Notes: a model not told the origin generated them from the sequence alone. Positions 40,261 to 49,276 are shown, counted from the first letter of the stretch. The stretch: 64,000 nucleotides of DNA from RGIG1959 sp045604545 (GCA_045604545.1 JAZUOG010000047.1:20417-84416), one strand, 5' to 3'. Program-made: numbers and translations.

Positions 40261-41641
40261 ATGCGGTTTCCTTTGAGTTTTCTACGGTTAAAGACTTCAG
40301 TGCTTTCTTAAATTGTACGGTGAAGAGGATTGCGGTAAAGGTTACGGCTATCACGTCGGCAACCGGCTCTGCCGTATAAACGCCCATCGTTTTGTCTGTT
40401 ATCAGTTGCGGCATAACGTAAATCAGCGGCAAGAGTAAAACAAACTTGCGAACGATGGCAACGATAATAGAACACGGTGCATTGCCGATGGAAACAAAGG
40501 TCATCTGGCAAGCAATCTGAATACCAAAGATGCACATCACACCGCAATAAATACGGAGTGCCGTTGCGGTAAAATCAATGAGTGCCGCATCGGGCGTAAA
40601 TATTCCTGCAAACATTTGCGGGAACAGCATAATAGCGCCCCAAATGGCAAAGGAATACGTAAGGCAGGATATGAGCAAAAGGCGAAAGGTTTTCTTGACG
40701 CGCTCGGTGTTTTTTGCTCCGTAATTATAACTCAAAATCGGCTGAGCACCCTGTGCAATGCCTTGCATCGGGAGCATCGCAAACTGCATCACACTTGTAA
40801 GGATGGTCATTGCCCCAACGGCGATATCGCCGCCGTATTTTAAGAGCGAAGAATTGAAGCAGACCGAAATCACGCTTTCACTGCTCTGCATAATAAAGGT
40901 TGCCGTTCCCAGTGCAATACAAGGAAACACGAGCTTTGCATCTATGAGAAGGTTGCGACTTTTGAGCCTCAGATATGTCTTCTTTCCGCAAAGGAACAGA
41001 AGCACCCAAACGCAAGAAACAGCTTGGGAAAGGACGGTGGCAAGTGCCGCGCCTTTAACACCCATATGAAAGCCGAAAATGAAAACGGGATCGAGAATAA
41101 TGTTGCTGACAGCGCCGATCAGCACCGTGATCATACTGATTTTGGTGTAGCCCTGCGCGGTAATAAACGCACCCATACCGAGCGTTAGCTGAACGAACAC
41201 CGTACCGATGGCATAGATGTTCATATAATCGGTGGCGTAACCGATGGTGTTTTTGCTTGCGCCGAACATCAAAAGTAAATCTTTGTTCCAAATCAGCAAA
41301 ACGGCAGTCAGAACTGCAGAAATAATAAGCTGCAAGGAAAAACAACCGCCCATAATCCGTTCGGCGGAAGCATTGTCACCTTTACCCATAAAGATCGATG
41401 CTTTCGGCGCACCGCCCGAGGCAATCAGCGCCGCAAATGCCGAGATGATCATAATGATCGGCATACACACGCCGACACCTGTCAGTGCAAGACTTCCGTC
41501 ACCCGGTATGTGACCGATGTAGATGCGGTCAACGATGTTGTACAGCATATTGATAAGCTGGGCAACCACCGTCGGTACCGCTAATCGGAACAGCAGCTTG
41601 CCGATCGGCGCTGTGCCGAGCATTTCTTTGTTATCGCGCAT
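40259..41641 (-). CDS. MATE-family multidrug/sodium antiporter
   Basis: A 460-residue inner-membrane transporter with about 12 hydrophobic segments. Its N-terminal KLLFRLAVPTVVAQLINMLYN and the internal repeat of the two six-helix halves match the MATE (MatE) family. It probably exports cationic compounds in exchange for sodium or protons, but the substrate cannot be inferred. It has a GAGGTAGGG site. It is the last gene before the purine operon and is transcribed away from it. Confidence 0.92.
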   Translation of the reverse strand: MRDNKEMLGTAPIGKLLFRLAVPTVVAQLINMLYNIVDRIYIGHIPGDGSLALTGVGVCMPIIMIISAFAALIASGGAPKASIFMGKGDNASAERIMGGCFSLQLIISAVLTAVLLIWNKDLLLMFGASKNTIGYATDYMNIYAIGTVFVQLTLGMGAFITAQGYTKISMITVLIGAVSNIILDPVFIFGFHMGVKGAALATVLSQAVSCVWVLLFLCGKKTYLRLKSRNLLIDAKLVFPCIALGTATFIMQSSESVISVCFNSSLLKYGGDIAVGAMTILTSVMQFAMLPMQGIAQGAQPILSYNYGAKNTERVKKTFRLLLISCLTYSFAIWGAIMLFPQMFAGIFTPDAALIDFTATALRIYCGVMCIFGIQIACQMTFVSIGNAPCSIIVAIVRKFVLLLPLIYVMPQLITDKTMGVYTAEPVADVIAVTFTAILFTVQFKKALKSLTVENSKETA

Positions 41642-41801
41642 AACCCTACCTCATATACTTTGACATTACCGTGTCCATTATACGCTGGTTTACGGCACAA
41701 TTCAAGACGGTGAAAAGATAATTCACGTATATGGAGTTGTTTTATTGTATGGTACGGTGCTTTTGACCTTCAAATTTATCGGTGGTGGTTACAATTTTTT
41801 A

Positions 41802-41830
41802 TTGCAAAATCAACATTTTCGGCGTATAAT
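41802..41830 (+). promoter_or_regulatory. Promoter of the purC-purF-guaA operon
   Basis: TTGCAA (41802-41807), 17-bp spacer, TATAAT (41825-41830), 79 bp before purC. I see no purine riboswitch in the leader. The rest of 41642-41801 shows nothing I recognise. Confidence 0.75.
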
Positions 41831-41908
41831 AACCATGTTGAAATGAGCTTGTGTTTAAAAGCAGAAACTCACAGGGATATATTCCGTATATGCAAAGGAG
41901 TGTTTGTT

Positions 41909-42595
41909 ATGGAAAAGAAGCTTATCTACACCGGAAAAACAAAAGATGTTTACGCCTTGGAAAACGGCAACTGTCTTTTGAAGTTCAAGGATGATTGCAC
42001 CGGTAAAGACGGCGTGTTCGATCCCGGCGAGAACGCGGTTGGTCTTACCATTGAAGGTGTCGGTGACGTCAACCTTCGTATGTCGATCTATTTCTTTGAG
42101 AAGATCAATGCTGCAGGCATCAGAACCCACTACGTCCGTGCGAATCTGGAAGACACCACCATGGAGGTGTTGGCGGCAAAGGTGTTCGGCAAAGGTCTTG
42201 AGGTAATCTGCCGCTATAAAGCGGTCGGCTCCTTCTACCGCCGTTATTCCGATTATTGCACCGAAGGACAAGACCTTCCGGCATATGTGGAAACAACCTT
42301 TAAGAACGACGCAAAAGGTGATCCGTTGGTGACTAAAGACGGTCTGGTTGACCTGGGCGTGATGACGGCCGAGCAGTATGACTCCCTCAAAGCTCAGACA
42401 CAGGCGATCACCAAGATTGTTGCTGACGATCTGAAAGAAAAAGGTCTGGAACTGTATGATATCAAGTTTGAATTCGGATACGATGCAGATGGCAACGTAA
42501 TGCTTATCGACGAGATCGCATCCGGCAATATGCGCGTCTATAAGGACGGCAAATACATTGATCCGATGACGCTCAACAAACTCTTCTTCGCATAA
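41909..42595 (+). CDS. purC: SAICAR synthase PurC
   Basis: PurC joins aspartate to CAIR in purine synthesis. The 228-residue protein begins MEKKLIYTGKTKDVYAL, contains VICRYKAVGSFYRRY near residue 95 and ends around LIDEIASGNMRVYKDGK. These are typical features. It starts at 41909 behind AAAGGAG, not at the upstream ATG at 41843. Its TAA overlaps the ATG of the PurF-like gene by one base. Length is close to the usual 235. Confidence 0.95.
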   Translation: MEKKLIYTGKTKDVYALENGNCLLKFKDDCTGKDGVFDPGENAVGLTIEGVGDVNLRMSIYFFEKINAAGIRTHYVRANLEDTTMEVLAAKVFGKGLEVICRYKAVGSFYRRYSDYCTEGQDLPAYVETTFKNDAKGDPLVTKDGLVDLGVMTAEQYDSLKAQTQAITKIVADDLKEKGLELYDIKFEFGYDADGNVMLIDEIASGNMRVYKDGKYIDPMTLNKLFFA

Positions 42596-44019
42596 TGGGC
42601 GGTTTTTTCGGTGCGGTCTCCAAGAGGGACTGCGTATTGGATGTTTTTTTCGGGGTTGACTATCATTCACATCTTGGGACAAAACGGGCGGGTATGATCA
42701 CATACGATGTTCAGGACGGATTTCAGCGTCAGATCCATTCTATTGAGAACACCCCGTTTCGCACCAAGTTTGAGAAGGATCTGGTTGACTTCCACGGTTG
42801 CAGCGGTATCGGCTGTATCAGCGACAGCGATCCGCAACCGTTGCTTGTGCGTTCTCATTTGGGTATTTATGCCATCACAACGGTCGGTATTATCAACAAT
42901 GCCGAAGAGCTGGTGGAAAAGTATTTTTCGGATCACGGACACCAGTTTATGGCGATGAGCTCCGGAAAGGTTAATTCTACGGAGCTGGTGGCAGCACTGA
43001 TCAATCAGTGCGACGATCTGGTGTCCGGCATTCTCCATGCACAGGACGAAATGGAAGGGTCTATGACTCTGCTTGTTCTCACAACCGACGGCGAGATTAT
43101 CGCCGCAAGAGATAAAGTCGGGCGTTTGCCGGTGCTCATCGGTAAAAACGATGACGGATATTGTGTGGCACTGGAATCCTTCGCCTATCACAAGCTGGGG
43201 TATGAGGATGCTTATGAACTCGGGCCTCGCGAAATCGTGAAAATGACGGCGGATGGCATCGAGTCCATTTCTCCTGCCGGTGACAATATGCGGATTTGCG
43301 CATTTCTTTGGACGTACTACGGATATCCCAATTCCCGTTACGAAGGAAAAAATGTAGAAGTTATGCGTGTCACAAACGGAAAGATTATGGCACGCAAGGA
43401 ACGGGAGCACGGCGGTATTCCGGAGGTTGATCTTGTTGCGGGTGTGCCGGACTCCGGTATACCGCATGCTATGGGATACGCTACCGAGAGCGGGGTGGAA
43501 TATGCGCGTCCGTTTATTAAGTATACTCCGACCTGGCCGCGCTCGTTTATGCCGGCAAACCAAAGTGTTCGCAACCAGGTTGCCAAAATGAAGCAAATCC
43601 CCGTTCCGGAACTGATTGAAGGCAAAAGGCTGTTGCTTGTTGACGACTCGATCGTAAGAGGCACACAGCTTGGCGAAACGGTGGATTTTCTGTATAATTC
43701 CGGCGCAAAAGAAGTGCATATGCGTTCTGCCTGCCCGCCGATTATGTATGGGTGCAAATACCTGAACTTTTCTCGCAGCAACTCCGAGCAGGAGCTTCTG
43801 GCACGCCGCGTTGTACATGAATTGGAAGGCGATGAGGGTGCCGAACATCTGGAGGAGTATGCAGATTCACATACAGAGCGCGGACAATGTATGTTAAAGC
43901 GCATCTGTGAAATGTTCGGATTTGATTCGCTGGGGTATCAAACATTGGACGGCGTGTTGGAATCCATCGGTATCGACAAAGACAAGGTCTGTACCTATTG
44001 TTGGACAGGCAAGGAATAA
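42595..44019 (+). CDS. purF: PurF-like amidophosphoribosyltransferase with degenerate glutaminase domain
   Basis: A 474-residue protein with the two-domain PurF layout. The C-terminal phosphoribosyltransferase motif LLLVDDSIVRGTQL is intact near residue 350. The Fe-S cysteines seem kept (RICAFLW, MYGCKY and the terminal CTYCWTGKE). The N-terminal glutaminase start is MGGFFGAVSK rather than MCGIxG, so the nucleophile Cys is absent. The GHxRY block is replaced by GCISDSD and the HNGN block by VGIINNAEE. The enzyme probably uses free ammonia or a partner subunit. It overlaps purC by one base. The call as PurF rests on the operon and the phosphoribosyltransferase domain. Confidence 0.88.
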   Translation: MGGFFGAVSKRDCVLDVFFGVDYHSHLGTKRAGMITYDVQDGFQRQIHSIENTPFRTKFEKDLVDFHGCSGIGCISDSDPQPLLVRSHLGIYAITTVGIINNAEELVEKYFSDHGHQFMAMSSGKVNSTELVAALINQCDDLVSGILHAQDEMEGSMTLLVLTTDGEIIAARDKVGRLPVLIGKNDDGYCVALESFAYHKLGYEDAYELGPREIVKMTADGIESISPAGDNMRICAFLWTYYGYPNSRYEGKNVEVMRVTNGKIMARKEREHGGIPEVDLVAGVPDSGIPHAMGYATESGVEYARPFIKYTPTWPRSFMPANQSVRNQVAKMKQIPVPELIEGKRLLLVDDSIVRGTQLGETVDFLYNSGAKEVHMRSACPPIMYGCKYLNFSRSNSEQELLARRVVHELEGDEGAEHLEEYADSHTERGQCMLKRICEMFGFDSLGYQTLDGVLESIGIDKDKVCTYCWTGKE

Positions 44020-44036
44020 GAAAAGGGGGAACCGTT

Positions 44037-45038
44037 ATGTCGGATAATATCCGTCCCGAAGCCATGGAGCGTATTACGACACAAGTGCTCGCGGAGGCGT
44101 TTATAGAAGAACAGATTAAGAATATCCGCGCACAGGTCGGTGACAAGAAGGTGCTTTTAGCACTCTCCGGCGGCGTAGATTCTTCCGTTGTGGCGGCGCT
44201 TCTCATCAAGGCAATCGGTAAACAGCTTGTATGCGTGCATGTCAACCATGGCCTGATGCGTAAAGGCGAAAGCGAGGATGTTATCAAGGTGTTTCGGGAA
44301 GGCCTTGATGCCAATCTGATGTATGTGGATGCAACCGATCGCTTTTTGAATCTGCTTGCAGGAGTTGCCGATCCCGAACAAAAGCGCAAGATCATTGGTG
44401 GCGAATTCATCAAGGTGTTTGACGAAGAAGCCGCTAAACTTGACGGAATGGATTTTCTTGCACAAGGCACGATTTATCCGGATATTCTGGAATCCATCAA
44501 GGCTAAGGAAAGTGGTAAACCCGTCAAAAGCCATCACAATGTCGGCGGTCTGCCCGAGGATATGGCGATGGAGCTTGTGGAACCCCTCAAGCTTCTTTAT
44601 AAGGATGAGGTTCGCGTTGTCGGTGAGGCACTCGGTTTACCGCATGCGATGGTCTATCGTCAGCCGTTTCCGGGTCCCGGACTCGGTGTGCGTTGCCTTG
44701 GTGCGATCACCCGTGATCGCCTTCATGCCTTGCGCGAAGCGGATGCGATTCTTCGAGAAGAGTTTGATAACTGCGGTCTTTCCGAAACCGTTTGGCAATA
44801 TTTTATCGTTGTGCCGGACATGAAAAGCGTCGGCGTGAAGGACGAGAAGCGTTACGAAGGCTGGCCTGCCATCATTCGTGCCGTCAATACGAAAGATGCC
44901 ATGACCGCCACGATTGAGGAAATTCCATATGCTGTGCTTCACAAGATCACTGCCCGCATCACCGCGGAGGTTGACGGCATCAACCGCGTACTTATGGATC
45001 TTACGCCGAAACCCACGGGAACGATTGAGTTTGAATGA
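44037..45038 (+). CDS. guaA: GMP synthase ATP-pyrophosphatase subunit without glutaminase domain
   Basis: A 333-residue protein equal to the C-terminal two thirds of GuaA. It has the PP-loop LLALSGGVDSSVVAALL near residue 45 and the dimerisation domain ending DGINRVLMDLTPKPTGTIEFE. The normal 190-residue N-terminal glutaminase is absent, and no separate glutaminase gene is next to it. A usual GuaA has about 515 residues, while split GMP synthases occur in archaea. It starts at 44037 behind AAAAGGGGGA, 17 bases after the purF stop. It makes GMP from XMP, presumably with free ammonia. Confidence 0.88.
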   Translation: MSDNIRPEAMERITTQVLAEAFIEEQIKNIRAQVGDKKVLLALSGGVDSSVVAALLIKAIGKQLVCVHVNHGLMRKGESEDVIKVFREGLDANLMYVDATDRFLNLLAGVADPEQKRKIIGGEFIKVFDEEAAKLDGMDFLAQGTIYPDILESIKAKESGKPVKSHHNVGGLPEDMAMELVEPLKLLYKDEVRVVGEALGLPHAMVYRQPFPGPGLGVRCLGAITRDRLHALREADAILREEFDNCGLSETVWQYFIVVPDMKSVGVKDEKRYEGWPAIIRAVNTKDAMTATIEEIPYAVLHKITARITAEVDGINRVLMDLTPKPTGTIEFE

Positions 45039-45108
45039 GCCCGGTTGTCGAAGGACACTGCCGTGTATCCTCAAAAGGACACACTTCTCTGTCCTCGCCA
45101 ACAATAAC

Positions 45109-45150
45109 AACATGCCTTTGCAGATTCGTTCTGCAAGGGCATGTTTTATT
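45109..45150 (+). terminator. Terminator of the purine operon
   Basis: AACATGCCTTTGCAG pairs with CTGCAAGGGCATGTT, followed by TTATTTT. Confidence 0.85.
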
Positions 45151-45227
45151 TTCTGCATTATTCCCACTTAGGTGGTGCCGGTGGACTCCGAATTGGCTTT
45201 GTTACCGGGTTTTTGACGATTCTATAT

Positions 45228-45368
45228 ATGAATTTGAATGGATCCATCCGTTTGCGGACGGCAACGGTCGTATCGGTCGATTGTGGCACACGTTGTTGTT
45301 AACGAAGCGGAAACCGCTGTTTGCGTGGTTGCCGATCGAGTCCATCATCCACGATCGCCATGAAAGAT
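45228..45368 (+). pseudogene. Fic gene fragment
   Basis: About 140 bp almost identical to 39517-39650 inside fic, encoding EFEWIHPFADGNGRIGR and FAWLPIESIIHDR. Both ends of the Fic gene are missing and the frame is not open beyond. DNA on either side is unrelated to fic. A further short end fragment (ENDDVFNTFFVIRASAEQ) follows to 45470. It records a second Fic gene that was deleted, or a partial copy. Confidence 0.8.
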
Positions 45369-45489
45369 ACGCTCGACGAAAACGATGACGTGTTCAACAC
45401 CTTCTTCGTCATTCGCGCCTCAGCAGAACAGATCATCGAAGAGACACCGCCTTGCCCCGAAAGCCCGTGAAAAACCCGCATTCCCGCTC

Positions 45490-45518
45490 TTTACAAGCGC
45501 GAATAATTGTGCTACACT
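45490..45518 (+). promoter_or_regulatory. Promoter of the gene cluster at 45615
   Basis: TTTACA (45490-45495), 17-bp spacer, TACACT (45513-45518). The same TGCTACACTGAA box recurs at 61772, before the gene at 61817. Confidence 0.7.
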
Positions 45519-45550
45519 GAAAATGAGAAAACAGCATAGGTGTACTTTTC

Positions 45551-45594
45551 AAGGCCACTCCTGCCGATACACGCAGGAGTAGCCTTGTTTTTTT
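45551..45594 (+). terminator. Hairpin with T run in the 45615 leader
   Basis: AAGGCCACTCCTGC pairs with GCAGGAGTAGCCTT, followed by GTTTTTTT. It lies between promoter and start, so it could be an attenuator. Confidence 0.65.
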
Positions 45595-45614
45595 GGTGCA
45601 AAAAGGAGGAGTCC

Positions 45615-47474
45615 ATGATGAGAAGAGATGTCAAACAAGCCGTCGGCAGTCCCGACAACGGCGCGTTCATTCGCAGGTGTATCCTCTACGGTGGGATTCT
45701 TGCGGCCATGTGGTTTGGAGGGCCTGCCGTTTTCGACAAGCTGATGGTCCCCATGGCGGCAAGCGGCATGACGGTCGCGTGGCGGGTGGTGTTTATCCCG
45801 CTTGCGGCGGCGATGATGGCGATCGGGCTGTTTCGTTGCTGGCGGCGTCGATGGCCGCTTGGGTACATGAATCGGTACAGACGTGAAGCGAAAGCGAACG
45901 GATATGAAACCTGCCCGCGTTGCGGTGCGGAGCTTGTTTTGAAAAAACGCTCCCGTTACAGACGGGAAAAGGTGGGCGAGCTGGTGACCACTACCACCTA
46001 CACCGATGGCAGTAAAACGGTGGACCGTAAGGATATTCACGAGAATGTAAGGCACACAGAGCACTACTATCAATGCACGAACAGCAAATGTGCGCTGGAA
46101 CCCGATCAGCACATCGGGCAAAGTCATCTTCCCTGGAAAAAGAAGGAGATCGCGTGCCTTGTGCTCAACGACAGCCGCCTGCTCGGTCGCAAGCACCCGT
46201 CCGCACGGAGCATTCTGCTGTCCCGTTTGCTCGTCCCCATTCTGGCGTTGGTGATCATTGCGGGGTGCGCGTTTTCCATTTATTCCTATGCCGACACACA
46301 GGACGGTGAGTGGACGTATGTCACCGCCGACAAGGAAGCGGCGCGCTCGGCAGAGGAGTATCAGACCTACCTGATGTCGCTCGATGCGGAACATTCTTAC
46401 TGGCATATGACCTATGAAAAAGAGCCGACGGATATGATGAGCTATCTGGGCCAGACCTTCGGTCGAGATAAGACGATCGGCTATAGCATGGGCGGCTACA
46501 ACTCCGAAAGCGGTCGTACCTTCGAATATCGGTTTGAAGGCGATGATGCGGGAACCGGCATGCCGGACGGACAGTACACCTTGACCACGCTTGACGGTAT
46601 CGGCGTACTGATCGATGACACCAACGAAAAGATATATAAGCAAGGCACCGCGTTTTACGATGCCTATGCGCTCAAGCTGCTGGCGCTGAGCCATGATAAA
46701 GCCCTTGCCGCTGTGATGGAACGGGTTGCCGACGGCGAACATGCCATGTCCGGCTCGAATGATTTCTGGCTGGAATTTATCCGCAAGGATCAATCGATGC
46801 TGTATTCCTATATGCTCGCCAAGGACGAATCCAAGATCAGCGGCGGAGAATTCCGCGCTGTCACCAATTACCCCGAGGAGCATATGAGGGAGCTGTGGAT
46901 CTTCTCCTACGGCGATTATGAATATTCTCCCGATCTGGAGGATTATGTGTACTCCGATGCCGCACCCGCGGCGGACGATGAGCTCAGCAAGCTGATGGCG
47001 GAGAGCAGTGACGGCAACGGCAGTTATGTGTTGTATCGCAACGAGGCGGAAACGGTGGAAATCGACATTGACTATCTTGCCAACGGCTATGAATTCACCT
47101 TTGACCTCGTCACGGGAGAGTTCAAAGGCTTTGAACAGGACGTCACCTATCGCGTCAACACCAACGTCAATACACTGACAAAGATCGTCACCGATGAGCA
47201 GTATGTCGAAACGGAAAGCGATATGCCTCTCGCGGAATATCAGGAGCAATTCGATTTTCTGCTGAGCATCGTTCCCGAAACCTACATCCGCCGCATCATC
47301 GACATGGACAAAGCGGAAGAGGTCAAGGAAAATGCCGGTCTTGTGACAAACTATGTGATGAAGGATGCAAACGGCAAGGTGACCGCTGAAATGAAGCTGA
47401 TGTTCGGAAAAATCGGCGAGGTCATTCACCATACGGCTGACGGCGAGTATGTCAAGATCGAACTCGGCTATTGA
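45615..47474 (+). CDS. Membrane protein with zinc-ribbon-like N-terminal part
   Basis: A 619-residue protein. Membrane helices are at about residues 20-40 and 50-70. A cytoplasmic CPRCG pair, with a later YYQCTNSKC pair, probably binds zinc (residues 98-165). A third helix lies at about 205-228 and a large extracytoplasmic C-terminal domain follows. I know no family. The start at 45615 is behind AAAAGGAGGA. It is followed 22 bases later by the gene at 47496, so they are likely one operon. The long leader with a terminator-like hairpin hints at regulated transcription. Confidence 0.8.
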   Translation: MMRRDVKQAVGSPDNGAFIRRCILYGGILAAMWFGGPAVFDKLMVPMAASGMTVAWRVVFIPLAAAMMAIGLFRCWRRRWPLGYMNRYRREAKANGYETCPRCGAELVLKKRSRYRREKVGELVTTTTYTDGSKTVDRKDIHENVRHTEHYYQCTNSKCALEPDQHIGQSHLPWKKKEIACLVLNDSRLLGRKHPSARSILLSRLLVPILALVIIAGCAFSIYSYADTQDGEWTYVTADKEAARSAEEYQTYLMSLDAEHSYWHMTYEKEPTDMMSYLGQTFGRDKTIGYSMGGYNSESGRTFEYRFEGDDAGTGMPDGQYTLTTLDGIGVLIDDTNEKIYKQGTAFYDAYALKLLALSHDKALAAVMERVADGEHAMSGSNDFWLEFIRKDQSMLYSYMLAKDESKISGGEFRAVTNYPEEHMRELWIFSYGDYEYSPDLEDYVYSDAAPAADDELSKLMAESSDGNGSYVLYRNEAETVEIDIDYLANGYEFTFDLVTGEFKGFEQDVTYRVNTNVNTLTKIVTDEQYVETESDMPLAEYQEQFDFLLSIVPETYIRRIIDMDKAEEVKENAGLVTNYVMKDANGKVTAEMKLMFGKIGEVIHHTADGEYVKIELGY

Positions 47475-47495
47475 TTGAAAAAGGAGGAAAAGAGC

Positions 47496-48077
47496 ATGGG
47501 ACTGTTCAATAAAATTCTCGGAGAAGCAATGGTCTATACCGAAAGCTTTGGCTTGACCAAGAAGGCTACTTATGAAGAGGCGCTGGAGATCCTGCTCAAA
47601 CAAAAGCCCGGTGCCGTTGATCTGGCAAAAGCAGAAAACACGATGGTGCTCGCTCACAAGACGACCGGCAGTGAGGCGAAGCGCACCATCGGCGTGGCGC
47701 TGTGCAAAACGCATGGTCTGCTGACCGATGCCACCACCCGTCAGGCGCAGTTGTACGAAGCCGCCGACTTCCTTTCGGCGGCCGCTGTGGAAGCCTCCGC
47801 AGAGGACGATCACTCCTCCTTTGAGGTGCTGATACAGGTGATGGACTCCGACTATGCCAAACAGATCGGGCTTTCGGATATTATGCTGGAGTATATCTTT
47901 GATGTCAAACAAGCTGACGGCACGGAGTTTGTCTATCTCGCGCTTGCCAATATGTACGGCTGGGGCTGTTCGCCGCAACCCGAACTGGCGAGAGAGTTTC
48001 TCGAGAAAAATGCCCTGCCCGGATTGAAAGAGGAATACCACAAGGGCATTTATCGCTTGCTGGAACAGCTGGATTAA
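47496..48077 (+). CDS. Hypothetical helical protein
   Basis: A 193-residue acidic protein (MGLFNKILGEAMVYTESFG) that is helical, perhaps of Sel1/TPR type (ANMYGWGCSPQPELAREFLE near residue 155). It starts behind AAGGAGGAAAAG, inside the same transcription unit as the membrane protein upstream and the small genes after it. No reaction can be proposed. Confidence 0.75.
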   Translation: MGLFNKILGEAMVYTESFGLTKKATYEEALEILLKQKPGAVDLAKAENTMVLAHKTTGSEAKRTIGVALCKTHGLLTDATTRQAQLYEAADFLSAAAVEASAEDDHSSFEVLIQVMDSDYAKQIGLSDIMLEYIFDVKQADGTEFVYLALANMYGWGCSPQPELAREFLEKNALPGLKEEYHKGIYRLLEQLD

Positions 48078-48089
48078 CGGAGGTACCGT

Positions 48090-48347
48090 ATGACACACAA
48101 AGAAGAACTGGAAACGGTGTGCGCGGTGTTGTTCGAGGGGGAGACCGACCCGAAACGGCGCTTTGCCATTTTAAAAAACGCCTTCTGGCAGGCACGCCAC
48201 GCGGGATATTGCGACGCGATGGCGGGACGCTTGATGGGCGGTCGGTCGGACGCACAAACCGACTATTGGGAGGACGCGTGCCGCCTGAAATATGAGGTTG
48301 AGGAATTGTGTGAAATCTATGCAGCGGAACTCGGCGATGAAGCGTAA
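48090..48347 (+). CDS. Small hypothetical protein
   Basis: An 85-residue acidic helical protein (MTHKEELETVCAVLFEGETD) that starts 12 bases after the previous stop with CGGAGG upstream. No membrane segment or motif. The cysteines at residues 11, 41, 63 and 73 are not in a known metal pattern. Confidence 0.7.
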   Translation: MTHKEELETVCAVLFEGETDPKRRFAILKNAFWQARHAGYCDAMAGRLMGGRSDAQTDYWEDACRLKYEVEELCEIYAAELGDEA

Positions 48348-48498
48348 CGGAAAGAGAGGGACTTTGCCGCCGCTTCTGATGCGGTGTGATCCGCTCGACA
48401 ACAACACGGGATTTCTCGGTTATATGGACGGATACCTGTTCTTCGGTGACGATGCGACCGATTTCGGTGGCATCACACGGAAAGAGGACTATTCCTGA
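48337..48498 (+). CDS. Very small hypothetical protein
   Basis: A possible 53-residue product (MKRNGKRGTLPPLLMRCDPL) whose start overlaps the previous gene by 11 bases and whose stop shares a base with the next start (TGATG). No separate binding site is visible, so translation would be coupled. It might be a relic of a larger gene. The pattern DNNTGFLGYMDGYLFFGDD is well composed, which favours coding. Confidence 0.5.
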   Translation: MKRNGKRGTLPPLLMRCDPLDNNTGFLGYMDGYLFFGDDATDFGGITRKEDYS

Positions 48499-48845
48499 TG
48501 ACAAATGAGGTGATAACCGTGACAACGTATCGACTTGTGATGGCATGGCATTATACCTACGACAAGGAAGGCACATGGTATGACGAGGACGACGGGGAAG
48601 AACGGTATGTGCTCAGCGAAAACGCCGCCTTCCCCTTTCCGCATATCCGCGGCAAACATCTTGAGATCCGTTCGGTGAACACGGACGGCGACGGTGTGTC
48701 GGTCGACTTGTATGCAGATCATCACCACTTCACCGTGCAAAGCGACGGCGAAGCGGTCACCGCCTATGTTCACGATGACTATACGGTGTGCGGTGATGCG
48801 GTGTCGCAGACACTGCGGCTGACCGTATCGTTGGAAGCGTGTTGA
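48498..48845 (+). CDS. Small hypothetical protein, parent of the 36182 fragment
   Basis: A 115-residue beta-rich protein (MTNEVITVTTYRLVMAWHYT). A GTG at 48519 with a nearer AGGTG site is an alternative start. The C-terminal half aligns with the degraded copy at 36182-36403. No family recognised. It ends the plus-strand cluster that began at 45615 and is followed by a terminator. Confidence 0.7.
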   Translation: MTNEVITVTTYRLVMAWHYTYDKEGTWYDEDDGEERYVLSENAAFPFPHIRGKHLEIRSVNTDGDGVSVDLYADHHHFTVQSDGEAVTAYVHDDYTVCGDAVSQTLRLTVSLEAC

Positions 48846-48869
48846 TACGCCGTCCACCCCCGAATATAC

Positions 48870-48910
48870 ACAAAAACCGGCAGGGAGCAATCCCTTCCGG
48901 CTTTTTGTGT
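48870..48910 (+). terminator. Terminator of the 45615-48845 cluster
   Basis: ACAAAAACCGG and AGGGA pair with TCCCT and CCGGCTTTTTGTGT around GCAA. Confidence 0.75.
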
Positions 48911-48965
48911 TTAGCGAAGCAGGCCGCTGTCGGCGGCGCATTGCCTAAGTCCTTCTTCAACGGAG
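48911..48965 (-). pseudogene. 3'-end fragment of the RmlD-like gene
   Basis: About 55 bp that match 50253-50306, the last codons of the RmlD-like gene (LRQCAVDSGLLR), with several changes and TAA in place of TGA. Nothing upstream of it resembles the rest of the gene. It is a short duplicate end left by a rearrangement. Confidence 0.7.
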
Positions 48966-49012
48966 TAAACGTTAAAAAATAACACGGAGAAAAGGGCGAA
49001 CCAATCTCCGTG

Positions 49013-49222
49013 TTATTCGGTATAATCAGGTATATATTCAGTAATGTCTTCCAGTTTACAATGAAGAATGGTACACAATTGGTTGAGTGTGTAGGTACTG
49101 ACATTTTCGTTCTTTCGGAGACGATCAAGCTGACCGCTGCTGAAATGATAATCTTTGATCAATTTATACTGCGAAATTCCGCGCTCTTTCATGGTGGCCC
49201 AGAGTTTGGTGTATACAATCAT
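49013..49222 (-). CDS. Small XRE-family HTH protein
   Basis: A 69-residue Cro/CI-like DNA-binding protein (MIVYTKLWATMKERGISQYK) with the recognition helix SSGQLDRLRKNENVSTYTLN. This is the YozG/DUF739-like minimal XRE fold found often in Firmicutes. The start is the ATG at 49222 behind GGGAGGTG. It is divergent from the broken dockerin gene. Its target is unknown. Confidence 0.85.
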   Translation of the reverse strand: MIVYTKLWATMKERGISQYKLIKDYHFSSGQLDRLRKNENVSTYTLNQLCTILHCKLEDITEYIPDYTE

Positions 49223-49276
49223 ATCAGCACCTCCCAACAATGTTATCCAATTCTATAGTAAGCGGAAGTCGATTTC

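Noticed and set aside
41642..41908. Purine riboswitch before purC
   Set aside because: The leader has a promoter but none of the conserved purine-aptamer sequence that I would expect.
45549..48098. An 849-codon open frame on the minus strand across the 45.6-48-kb cluster
   Set aside because: It spans two plus-strand genes and their intergenic region, each with strong ribosome sites. No domain is visible in the antisense product.
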